From assembly GCA_002682825.1 (NCBI GenBank), contig NOKP01000009.1, forward strand, positions 1,116,001 to 1,180,000: a DNA stretch of 64,000 nt, in the 5' to 3' direction. Shown in pieces: positions 54,653-64,000 of this stretch (its first letter is position 1; every line of letters starts with the position of its first letter). The DNA is from Neonectria sp. B-13. Lineage: Eukaryota; Ascomycota; Sordariomycetes; Hypocreales; Nectriaceae. The position numbers were made by a program, and so were the translations under genes. The notes beneath the pieces are model-generated. The model did no database searches. It was not told the DNA's origin and saw only the letters and a program-made list of their open reading frames with translations.

Positions 54653-55469
54653 GGTTGAAGAAGTTATAAATGAGTGTAAGAAGGGAGAGAAGATGTAAGG
54701 AGTGTGATCTGCCTACTCTGGTCGAGGGCTGGCAACGGGTCTCCCTTATATCTATTCAAGAATCACCAGCCTCTCACTATAACTGCGGCATCTTAAGGTA
54801 TGGAAAACATCGGCTGTGATCCGACTGATTCAAACCTAGTTCGAAGATGTCTCACAGAACACATAATAAGTAATAGGACGATGGAGGCAATTGTATTTAG
54901 CCGAAAGCCAGCGAGCATAGCGTTCCAGATGCCAAGTCTTCGACATTGGTTGAGACATGAAAACGTCGCTCTGGTGGAGGTCTAGATGCTTAAGTTGATG
55001 TCTCACCGACCTGGCTGTGGATGCTTCGTGAGGAATGCCGGGGTTTCTGTCAGGCCCGATAGGATTTTGAGCGCGGCCGACAAGCATTCCGCCTCGTTAC
55101 CTGTTTTTCTTTTAGTCATGCGGGTCGTCGGGTTTTTGGTCCTGAGAATTGAAGATGGCATAGTTCTGACATATAAACTGCAACTCCATTGTCACAACGG
55201 TCATGTTCAGCTCACTTGTCAAGTTCAAGTATAGAACCAACAGCGACGGGCTTAACTCTATGCTTGAGCTGACAAGCTGAATATCCTGACTAAAATCCAG
55301 TTTGAACAACAGGTCATTCTCAGACGGTATGTCTCTAATCCCCATAATACCCTAATTCTAGATTCAACTCTGGAATGTCTTCACATCAGGGTTCTCCAGC
55401 CTCCACTCCCGCCACCAGCCCCCATAACGCTCGTCGCGTGCACTCAGGGGTATTGAGTCGACTGAAGGA
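54653..55469. other. Spacer upstream of WSC gene
   Basis: Promoter of the WSC gene and 3' region of the next minus-strand gene. No gene seen. Confidence 0.5.
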
Positions 55470-56660
55470 TTATGAAGACCCCTGCGACACAGGATACTTC
55501 CATGCCATCCAGGCTACGATTAGCTGCAAAAGCCCAACAATGAAACTCAAAAGTCCCAACAGCACTGCCAGGAAGAGGCCCACGATAGCTACTGTAAGCG
55601 CATTTCGCTCCGAAGTGTGTCGTTCAAACCAAGCAACAGCCGAGTTTGTTGGTGGTGGGCATTTCACCACCTCGTACAGTTTGGCTAGACGGTCGCCCCA
55701 GTACGTATAAGTCATATCCGATGGGAGAGGCCGGACATATTCGATCCATTTTCCCTCTTGGTCAAATCCTTGCTTCCGAATCATTCTTTTGAGCAGGGAA
55801 TGCGACCTTTTGTCTCCTACGCTAGCTATGGGAAACAAAATAGTGTGGAAAGTCAGAAGCGTCTCGAGGAGCAGTCTTGGTGGAAGAGTTCCCCTACCTC
55901 GTTAAAATCGTTAGCCAATCGTTGCAATCGTCAGTCTGCTAGGAACTATCACTTGCAGTTCTAGGCTCTCCTCGAAGCTGAGGTCCAGAGACTTGTCCCG
56001 GGTCCGCTGCAAGTGCGCTCGCAAAAAGGACATTTGGTGGAACACTTTGAGGGTCCTCGTAGTAGGGTCGTAGGCAAGGTGCTCCAGCAAGTTGTTTGTG
56101 GCCCTGATTTCGATGCCATATCTTTTTCCCAGTTTCCAGGCCTTGAGGGCCTTTTTGTGTTTGATGGCCTCAAGGCTACTCTGTTGCTGCTCGGTTGTAG
56201 GAGTGAGTTGCGGCGTGAAGGCTTGCTTGACAAAGCCAACAAAAGTTGTATCCCCTTGCCATTTGACAATCCCTAGATCACTGCACTTGAACCCATCCGA
56301 ATGGTAGTCTTTTAACCCGCAGTTGATCATGAAAGCAATGTCGACTGTCATCCTAGCAATGTGTTCCTTCTCCTTGAGGCTCGCATCGTCAGAGTGGACA
56401 GCCTTGGCGATGAATTCGTTCAAGCAAAGTTTCGTGTTTTTGCGGAGTATTCTCACGCATCGGAGGACGTCGGAGTGGCATTTCACCGTTGAAGTATCGA
56501 CGTCGACCACGACATCTTCTGGGGTGGTGGCTGGGCAGACCACAGAGATGTAGTGATGGAAATATGCCTTCAACTCGGGTCCGCTGGCGTGACTGGTGAA
56601 TGTCCCACCGAAAATTTCTTCGGCTATCTGTCGACGCTCAGTATCGTTCGGTGGCAGCAT
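55470..56660 (-). CDS. Conserved fungal protein with C-terminal membrane hairpin; probable GC-AG intron
   Basis: A 375-residue protein of a type I recall as widespread in Sordariomycetes but without a known function. The N-terminal part (RRQIAEEIFGG, YFHHYISVVCPATTPEDVVVDVDTSTVKCHSDVLRCVRIL) and the middle (KALKAWKLGKRYGIEIRATNNLLEHL, VFHQMSFLRAHL) are soluble. The C terminus has WFERHTSERNALTVAIVG and then a strongly hydrophobic stretch ending in AWMAWKYPVS, likely two membrane helices. No GT donor joins the two open parts in frame. A GC donor (GCAAGT at 55956-55951) with the acceptor at 55894 does, giving SFEESLEL-GTLPPRLLLE. The start is an ATG. Confidence 0.78.
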
Positions 56661-57279
56661 TGCCTAGATTTCGATACCCATGAGAGAGAATCCAGAGGTT
56701 ATGGTGGGCTTTGCGTGGTCGATGACTTGATGTTATACCACTGGCAAAGAGGGAATGCACACTCCATGGTCACAGTGGTCAGGTTTAGAGATAATAAGAG
56801 ACTATGTACGGCACCTACGGGGCTCAAATACCCCCAAGAGAGCCTCGTAGCAAGCCTTGCAGTACCTTGAGCATCTTATGCTGCTACAGAGCTGCATAGC
56901 CACCACGGCGGCAACTTGTGGCTCAGCTGAAGCTCAAAGATTGGCTAAATGCACGTTGAGCAGGGCATTGCGTCAAGTGCAGTATTGCTATTGGATGATA
57001 TGAAACAGGGTGTTCGGCTCCAAGCGCTATCAAAATACGACCAGGCTGCGCAACCTTGAAGCCGCAGGTTCGCGGCCTCTTTTCCCTCATCCACCTCGAG
57101 TTCTCCGTCGCAAGAATGCCCCCAGAAAACAAATCAACCAGCCCGGCACCTAGAAGGATGTGCGTATTCAGTGACCTGCCTACAAGCAATATGAACTGCT
57201 AACCCTAGCCAGGTCTTCCCAGCTTTGTCCCGCAGATCGTTGCGAGAAGCCTGACCTCGGGACTACATTTCAAACGGAG
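56661..57279. other. Divergent promoter region, no gene seen
   Basis: Upstream regions of two divergent genes. Open frames are short and unsupported. Confidence 0.5.
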
Positions 57280-60200
57280 ATGCAAAAGTATGCCATCTTG
57301 TTGCGTTCTTTTGCCAGTCCTCGAGATGCTTCCCCAGCCGGTCAAAGTACACAAGATATAACACCTTGTTACCCTCCACAATCACCCGTACCCACGGACT
57401 TGCGGAGTAGTGACCCTCTCCAAGAAGCACTTACAACCACCGCATTGCCAAATCCAGACTCAACACTCTCGCCACCCACCACTACCAACTCCAGCTCCAA
57501 CAGTGGCCCACCATCTAGTGGACAGACGGGGATAGAGGCCGTCTCCAGCACATCTCAGACCACACTTGCAACCGCCTCGCCAGGAGCTGAACCCGCCGAC
57601 GGCCCATTCCGTGACCCAACTCCGATTCCCAAATGTTCGCCAGCAATGCTCGTCTATCCGCACAGCAGTGAGGTCATCGACAATGAGTTCCACTCGAGGT
57701 TCCGAGCTGTCGTCAACATCTTCAGAGAGAATACTGAGGAGCACCCTCGTTTGAGAGAATACGTCCAACATGTCGATTATGCCCTAAGAATGTGCGGTCC
57801 GTCGCCCGAGGCATCCTACCCGTCAATTCTCGTTTTCTGTCGTCAGAGCGAGTTCAGTTATTTGAGAAACCTCCTCACCAGCAAAAAGCTTAGGTTCCAG
57901 TATTGCCTTCAGCGATCTTCTCGGAAAAGTTTCTGGAATCCCTGGCAGGGTAACCAGCCATCAGACTCGACAGGGACTTGCAAGCCTTTATTCAACCTCT
58001 ATTTCTGGCGCCATCGGAGGCCCAAAAGTCTATTGTGGGGTGCGACATCGAGGGTCTGTGTTCGCTCTGAAGCAAGGCAAGCTGGGTCAGACTCATACTC
58101 CAGCAAATTGTCTCATTTGACAATGTGTGGTTCGGTCATCGAACTTGTGGGAAGTGACGCCAGGTCCTCGACCCTAGGCTGTGTTATCCAGATAGGCCTG
58201 GAGTTCTATGGAATAACAGCATCACACGCAGTGAGACCTTTGGAGCTACGGCGGAGTGGCTCCCAAGGACCTGAGTCTCAAGAAGGAACCGGGCTTGTCC
58301 GAAACAACTTGGTTTCCACCGAGTCGTCAGACGAGTTCGAAGCTACGACAAGTGCTCTCCAGCACCAAGAAATTATTCCCCACTTCTACAACGATTCCTT
58401 GGGCTACCCTCCCGAAGAAGACGACTATATAATGGACGATGTGGAGTATGATAGCTTGACAGACGAGGACACCAATGACGAGGACACCGATGACGAGCAC
58501 GAAACTAGCGACGTTTTCAAACTCAGTCCCGCCAGTATCTCAACAACTGGATATGGAGACGTAGGCGGAGTCAAAATCCCAGCAGAAGTCAAGGAAATGC
58601 TCGCAGTATTCCCATCACAAAACGAACTTGCATCATGCGGCGAATCAGACTTGGATTGGGCACTTATCAAGTTGATAGATCCAGGGGACTGGCGGCCTAA
58701 TGCTTTCGTTGATCCCAACAAGTCGTCGGACCCTATATTTCTCTCAACGATAGCTGCGGATTGCCCAAATGAAGAGACCCCGGTCCTCATCCTCACAAGG
58801 GAACAGCCGCCAAAGAGGGGGATGCTTCAACGAGGTGCTTCGGTTCTCGGCGGCATCAACGGGAATTGCACAGCGGATGCTTGGACTGTTATTCTCTCGG
58901 GAAGGCACAGTAAGTACTCGTCCGGCTCTCACTGTTTAGTATTCTAATGAATGAAAGGTTTGAAGAAGGGTGACTCTGGATCTATCGTGGTCGATGCACA
59001 GAGTTACGCTCCTTACGGCCTTGTTGTTGCCTTGAATCCTCTCGGAGAGGTCTACATCAGCCCGCTCGCGTCCGTGATAGACCAGATAGAGAATCGCTTC
59101 CGGAACTCAGTCGTGTCTTTACCAAAACCAATGCCGACTTTATCTAAACTAATATCGTTCCATATTGAAGTGCGCCAAAGCGACATTGCAACTGAGTTGC
59201 TGGGGTACTTTAAAGGAGAGTACAGCCTAGATGCAAAAAAACCGCCAGGAAAGGAATCCGTTGACAATCTCTATTTGACCACCCGGAACACGGCGCAGAG
59301 CAGTGCTGCCAGCATTGCTTCCTTACAGGAGAATACCGTGGGGGGTCGGGCAACCCACGAGGTCCTAGCTGCCGCGATCTCCAAGATGAAATGTCGTGAA
59401 CGGCTGATGAATATTTTCAAGGAGAAGTTCAAGTGGCAACTCCGTATGTATTCTAAACCTGATTCGGTCTACGAGTGGTCTCATCCGACATTTCTACCAG
59501 ACCACTCGCTGCAAGGAGAAGATGCCCTCGCGGACATCATGGGCAGAGATACCAGCTTCCCAATTGTCTGGGAGCACGGCGTGCTCCCCTTCATCGTCGA
59601 GTTCCTGCCCAGATGGTGCGGGCCTCACCATGTCATCAGCATCATCCGCGGCATTACCCCAGGCTCCCGCCGGATATACATCATGACCGACACCAAGCTC
59701 ACATTTCCCCGGCGCCTCATCATCGCCGCCCACGTCAGAGATCTCCTACCCAAGCAGTTCCTTCAGACCACCACTTTTTTCTTCGCCGCGGGTGTTGTCG
59801 ACCGCGTCACTCCGACCCGGAACTCCAGCATGGAGATATTCGATACGACATGCGTCCCCAATAACCCGTACTACTTCGCGGACCCTCGCATGGGCGACAG
59901 CATCGGCATCGCCGGCAACCGTAGCGGTACGAAGCATGATCGCACCGCCACTCTCGGCCCTTGCCTAGTCATCGACGGCAAGTCTTTCCGGCTAGGAAAC
60001 CTGCACCCCTTTGTCAACGCACGCCAGCATCATGACAAAGTCATTATTCAACACCCTTCCCCTAGTGACCGCTCACGCTGCATCGACGAAGGACACGACA
60101 ATGCCATTCCCGACTCGGCTAAGTGTGTACTTGGCACTATCACCGCAGCCTCAGGCGTAAACCTCAAAACAACCCGCATCTCAAGGAACCCCTATTGGGA

Positions 60201-60960
60201 ATATTGTCACCTGCTGTCGCCCCGCATCGTAACGGACTGGACCCTCATGACTTCGGAGACTTGCAAGGCAAATATTCTCCGCCGCCTCCCATCCGACACC
60301 ATGCCATCCCACAAGGAACTGATTGTGAGAACTACCAACGTCATTTTCTCAGGTGCCACCGTTGTCTCTACTGGTCGCACATCAGGCCACAGGCGTGGTC
60401 AAGTGTGCGAGATCCCCGCGTATGTAAGTGCTGCCGGGAACGGCACCGATATGCCTACGCGAGAGTGGTTTATTGAGGATTTCACCCCCTACGATGACGA
60501 GAATGCCGGTATCTGCGGTGCGTATGGCGACAGCGGCGCTGTCGTCGTCGAGGTTAAGTCCCACGCTCTCGTCGGCCAACTCTGGGGCCACAACCGACGC
60601 TTCGGGCCCGGGCCTCGTCTAACCTTCTTCACTGCCATTAATGACGTCTTTGACGACATAGAGGAAAAGTACCTGGAGCGGCAACGCCCCGGGCTGCCGC
60701 AATACCATGACAAAGAGGACCAGATTATCCCCTATCCCAGCTGTAGGCGTTGCTACGACTCACACACCGTTGTCGATCCAAAACGCAGTCCACGCGACCC
60801 ACTACGCTCCATGATGATGTACACAACGACGTCGGTGATGGCCACACCAACGAGGGGCTTACACGAGGATGTCAACTCGTCGCAATCATCCAAGAGGGCT
60901 GCAAAGACTCCAACCGAGCAGAGCTCTAGCCTGAAGACTAAGAAACAACGATTGGATTAA
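57280..60960 (+). CDS. Large protein with two trypsin-like serine-protease-fold domains
   Basis: A 1210-residue protein with one 48-nt intron (58910-58957). The first 120 residues are Ser/Thr/Pro-rich. The first trypsin-like region has His316 in YGITASHAVRP, Asp459 in SDLDWALIKL and Ser550 in KKGDSGS, the Ser segment beginning right after the intron; an acidic Asp/Glu insert separates His and Asp. The second has a likely His893 (RLGNLHPF), Asp970 (VTDWTLM) and Ser1069 (YGDSGAVVVEV), followed by LVGQLWGHN. Spacings suit a chymotrypsin-like triad. There is no signal peptide, so it should act inside the cell. The basic tail (KRAAKTP...KTKKQRLD) could be a nuclear signal. Similar second domains occur in other fungi as uncharacterised proteins. 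The start ATG is uncertain; one at 57646 is also in frame. Confidence 0.78.
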
Positions 60961-61509
60961 TACCGTACAAGTGACAGTTGATTGGAGGCGCCGTTGCGGC
61001 CGGTGAGAAAACTGGGGCTGCGGAGGTTTGGCGGAGGAGACGGGGCCGAGTTCCTCAGCAGGAAGGCAAGAGCCGCGACAATTAGCCCTGACTAGCGGAC
61101 GGACAGATGTGGGCAGGCGCGACGCCTTGGGCCCGCGGTTACCTTCCCCAGTTTTCTCTTTTTTGTTCCTATCTTGTGTAGCTAGTTCCCGGCGGAAGCT
61201 GACACCGACGCCGACAATCGGAAGCTGAAACCGACAGATCGGTCGAGATGCAAGAAGGTGATTGATGGAGATTGAGGGTATTGTCAGCGAGATGAGGAGC
61301 AGATGCTTACAATGCTGTGTTGCCCCGCACTGCTGGATTACCCCGCCATGGCGTAGGAAGATAGATAATGTGGTCATGGCCCGTTTGGAGGCGTGTTAGA
61401 TAGAGGACTGGACAACACCAAGACATCACGAGTTCACGACTACAGACGACTCTTACCTCTCCTACGGCTTAGACAAGGCACCTAATAATCTCACAGTAAC
61501 AACGTCGTC
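60961..61509. other. Spacer upstream of NmrA-like gene
   Basis: 3' region of the double trypsin-like gene and promoter of the next one. No gene seen. Confidence 0.5.
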
Positions 61510-62430
61510 ATGTCCCTCAACAAGGTCTGCCTCGTCGGCGGCAATGGCAACCTCGGCACCATCCTTCTCAACGGCCTCGTCAACGCGGGCGACTTCACCG
61601 TCAGCGTGGCCAAGCGCGCCTCGTCCAAGTCGTCGCCGGCGCACAGCGACTCGATCACGCAAATCACCATTCCCGACGACATGTCGCTGGACGGCCTGAC
61701 CGCCGCCCTCCGCGGCCAGGACGCCGTCATCGCCTGCTTCCCGCTCGTCGACGTATCGCAACACCTCCGGCTCGCCGAGGCCGCATCCCGCGCCGGTGTC
61801 AAGCGCTTCGTGCCGGCCGACTTCGGCAGCTGCGACGCCGCGAGCCCCAACGCGCGCCGGCTGCTGAAGCTGTACCGCGACAAGGACCTGGTGCGCCACC
61901 GGTGCGAGGAGCTGGCGGCCGAGAACCCGGGTTTCTCATGGTCGGCGCTGGTGTGCGGGCACTTCTTCGACTACGGCGTGCACGACGGCCTGCTGCACTT
62001 CGACCTCGAGCACAAGACGGCGGATATCCTCGACGACGGCTCCGTGCGGGCCTCGGCATCGACGCTGCGCCGCGTGGCCGAGGGCACCGTCGCGGTCCTC
62101 CGCCGGCCGGAGCCCACGCGCAACCGCACGCTGTACATCCAGAGCTTCTGCCGGTCGCAGCCCGAGGTGCTGGCGGCGCTGGAGCGGGTGACCGGGGTGA
62201 CATGGACGCGGCGGACGGTGGACTCCAAGGCGTTCATCGAGGAGGCGGCGCGCAAGCTCGAGGCCGAGTGGACCAAGCACACCATGGAGGAGATTGTGTT
62301 TGTGCTGGGCGCGCTGGAGGCGGACTGGACCAAGGAAGAGGGCTTCGCCATGGAGTTGCTGGGGCTGGAGGATGAGGATCTTGATCAGGTGGTGGCCGAG
62401 GTGGTGGCCGGCATGGGGAAGCAGGACTAG
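61510..62430 (+). CDS. NmrA-like / isoflavone-reductase-like NAD(P)-binding protein
   Basis: An intronless 306-residue protein of the atypical short-chain dehydrogenase class. The N-terminal Rossmann motif is VGGNGNLGTILLNGL (GxxGxxG). AVIACFPLVDVSQHLRLAEAASRAGVKRFVPADFGSC follows, a pattern standard for NmrA/PCBER-like proteins. Members either reduce small aromatic compounds with NADPH or sense the NADP ratio without catalysis. The C-terminal half is highly charged and helical. There is no signal peptide. GC content at third positions is high, as in other well-expressed genes here. The substrate is unknown. Confidence 0.88.
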   Translation: MSLNKVCLVGGNGNLGTILLNGLVNAGDFTVSVAKRASSKSSPAHSDSITQITIPDDMSLDGLTAALRGQDAVIACFPLVDVSQHLRLAEAASRAGVKRFVPADFGSCDAASPNARRLLKLYRDKDLVRHRCEELAAENPGFSWSALVCGHFFDYGVHDGLLHFDLEHKTADILDDGSVRASASTLRRVAEGTVAVLRRPEPTRNRTLYIQSFCRSQPEVLAALERVTGVTWTRRTVDSKAFIEEAARKLEAEWTKHTMEEIVFVLGALEADWTKEEGFAMELLGLEDEDLDQVVAEVVAGMGKQD

Positions 62431-63533
62431 CCAATTTCCGTGTGTCACCAGGCAGGGTTGATCCCGTACGTACGCAGTGGTTAGATTGTCAGCATTCGAT
62501 TATGTAAATCGTGAGTTCGCTGTCAACATTACCCATTTGATAGACGTTGTGCCCGTGACGGGGCCGTGTAGAACGGACACCTGAAAGCAATCAAGTCGGG
62601 TCACCTTCAAGTTTGATAGACTAGCCATAGAACCTTATAAACATAAACGATCATGCGTCACAATCGAAACTGGTATCAGATCAACAGTCTCCTCCGCCAT
62701 TCCTTTGTGTTTCCAGCTTTCCTCCATCTGGGGCGCATCGGGTCATCATTTCCTCCTCCCGCTCCAAAGTGGCTTCGCTCCCGTCGACGTCAAAGCCACT
62801 GACGAAGCCAGCCGGCTTACATGCATGTTTTTCTGACCCTTTAGGCAAAGCCCTCCAAATCCAACATCAGCAGTTCGACCTCTCCCGTTCCATGCCATTT
62901 CTATTCCTGGCCACACGGCAACAGGCGAGCATGCAAAGTACCGAGTTCCGAAATTGTGGGGTTGCATTCCTCTCGGCACTCCTCATCGACAGCTGCAAGG
63001 ACAGGACTCCCACCTCCGTGATTGGACGGTGACAGGAATGATCGACCACAAGCTCTCATCAGCCAAGACATGATCGTATTCTTTTCTGTCATATCTGCAT
63101 TTTCTGTCTTGCAGAAGTTCTTCCCGTCTCTTCTCTGTCACGCATTTTGGTCGTCTCCCTTGCCGGACTGCTCGTATAACACCCCGCCCGAACCGTTAAC
63201 GGCAGCCCAGAGGATATATTAGCTGAGAGGCATGTGAAATCAGCAGCCACCGTGGAATTTTTCCTGCTTTTACAAGGGCGATCGTCGCCGAGAATGAGGC
63301 ATATGTTCGCGCTGTTGGCTTGGCTGCCGGTTAGACACGGACATGGCGATGGAAGACCACTGTGCTCTGGTTGCTGTTTGACCCGAACGGCAGAGAAGAC
63401 CGGACCCGTGTAGTTGGAATGGGTATATAGAGGAGCGGGATCCTCGCCTCAAGGTTAAGGAAAGACTTGACATGACACCTTGATCTACTTGTATCAACTG
63501 GAACATTGATCGACTCTCATCCCGTACCTTACC
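62431..63533. other. 1.1 kb spacer with TATA element near its end
   Basis: No gene supported. The last 110 bases are the core promoter of the Cys-rich secreted protein gene. Confidence 0.5.
63424..63430 (+). promoter_or_regulatory. Candidate TATA box
   Basis: TATATAG lies 104-110 bases before the start codon of the secreted Cys-rich protein gene, a normal spacing for inducible fungal promoters. Confidence 0.45.
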
Positions 63534-64000
63534 ATGTGGTCTACTCGCTTCATCCTCACCACTCTGCTGGCTGCGTAGGTCTCCAACTCAGAACTCAACA
63601 ACACCTCAAACATAGAACAGCCATGACTAACAAGTCTTCTGCAGAGCCAACCTCTCCTGGGCAAACAAACCGGCCTGTCCCACCGTCACAACCACGGCGG
63701 CCGTCTGCTCAACCTGCGTCGTCAAGGAGTGTCTCTCCATCTCGACCATCTCCAACCCGTCCAAATGCGGGCCCAAGATCCCGACCGTCACCGCGTCCTA
63801 CCCATGCGGCAAGAAGACGTGCCCCAGCGGGTGCGCGAGCACGTCGTACGTCTACGCCTCGAGCTACGGCGTCACCACCACCACAGCGACGCCGTGCCCC
63901 ACCGTCACGTCCGTCCAGGGCTACTGCTCCACTTGCCCCATGCCCCAGTGCATGGCCTTCAAGACGGTCCGGTCCGTGTGCGGGTGTCCGACCGAGGTGC
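63534..64000 (+). CDS. Secreted Cys-rich protein (3' end outside window)
   Basis: The start of a small secreted protein. Exon 1 encodes MWSTRFILTTLLAA, most of a signal peptide; intron 63575-63644 (GTAGGT, GACTAAC branch, GCAG) joins it to NLSWANKPACPTVTT. The mature part has repeated Cys pairs (CSTCVVKEC, CGKKTCPSGC, CSTCPMPQC, VCGCP) in a Thr/Ser/Val-rich background. No enzymatic motif is visible. Such proteins are often cell-wall or host-interaction components, but nothing in this sequence proves either. The frame is open at the end of the window. Confidence 0.78.

Noticed and set aside
55956..56000. GT donor options for the intron of the membrane-tail protein (GTGATA, GTTCCT, GTCTCT)
   Set aside because: The first two break the reading frame with every acceptor available; the third keeps frame only by removing the conserved-looking LDLSFEESL segment.
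1..64000. Transposons or CRISPR arrays
   Set aside because: No transposase, reverse transcriptase, terminal repeats or spaced direct repeats were recognised; CRISPR is not expected in a fungus.

Overview
This 64 kb window comes from a filamentous ascomycete nuclear chromosome. The gene style says Sordariomycetes: short GT-AG introns of about 45-100 nt with CTAAC/CTGAC-type branch points, a HET-domain gene, a Goodbye-NACHT-TPR gene, GLEYA and WSC cell-wall proteins, and a trichothecene-acetyltransferase-like gene. An order such as Hypocreales is only a guess. All exon boundaries were read by eye from splice signals, frame continuity and remembered family patterns. No alignment or transcript data were used.

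Layout. 1-3.2 kb: 3' part of cytosolic asparaginyl-tRNA synthetase facing a BTB protein. 3.2-5.65 kb: no gene seen. 5.65-12.3 kb: a DHA2-type MFS pump, a membrane-tethered GNAT protein, a Pho84-type phosphate transporter and a small conserved protein. 12.9-20.2 kb: a HET-domain gene and two related HGD-type protein kinases transcribed head to head. 21.1-23.1 kb: a secreted GLEYA adhesin-like protein. 23.8-33.4 kb: a small-molecule block made of a TRI101-like acetyltransferase, a beta-hydroxyacid dehydrogenase-like enzyme, two related SV2-like MFS transporters and an alpha/beta hydrolase between the transporters. 36.2-41.2 kb: a MetE-like enzyme, a tRNA-Asp(GTC) and a GH43 glycosidase. 42.6-47.2 kb: a 1509-residue Goodbye-NACHT-TPR protein with a zinc-binding-like C terminus. 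47.6-53.3 kb: housekeeping genes (mitochondrial citrate carrier, Cbp6/UQCC2-like factor, Bsd2-like ubiquitin-ligase adaptor, protein-L-isoaspartate methyltransferase). 53.7-64 kb: a WSC GPI-type protein, a conserved membrane-tail protein with a likely GC-AG intron, a 1210-residue protein with two trypsin-like domains, an NmrA-like reductase and the start of a secreted Cys-rich protein.

How the genes may work together. Core genes are mixed with accessory genes. Three accessory groups stand out: signalling or self-recognition proteins (HET, two HGD kinases, the NACHT protein, the double trypsin-like protein), a transport and small-molecule block with no polyketide, peptide or terpene synthase, and surface proteins (GLEYA, WSC, Cys-rich). 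Working links within the groups are inferences from proximity. No transposon, CRISPR array or rRNA gene was recognised.
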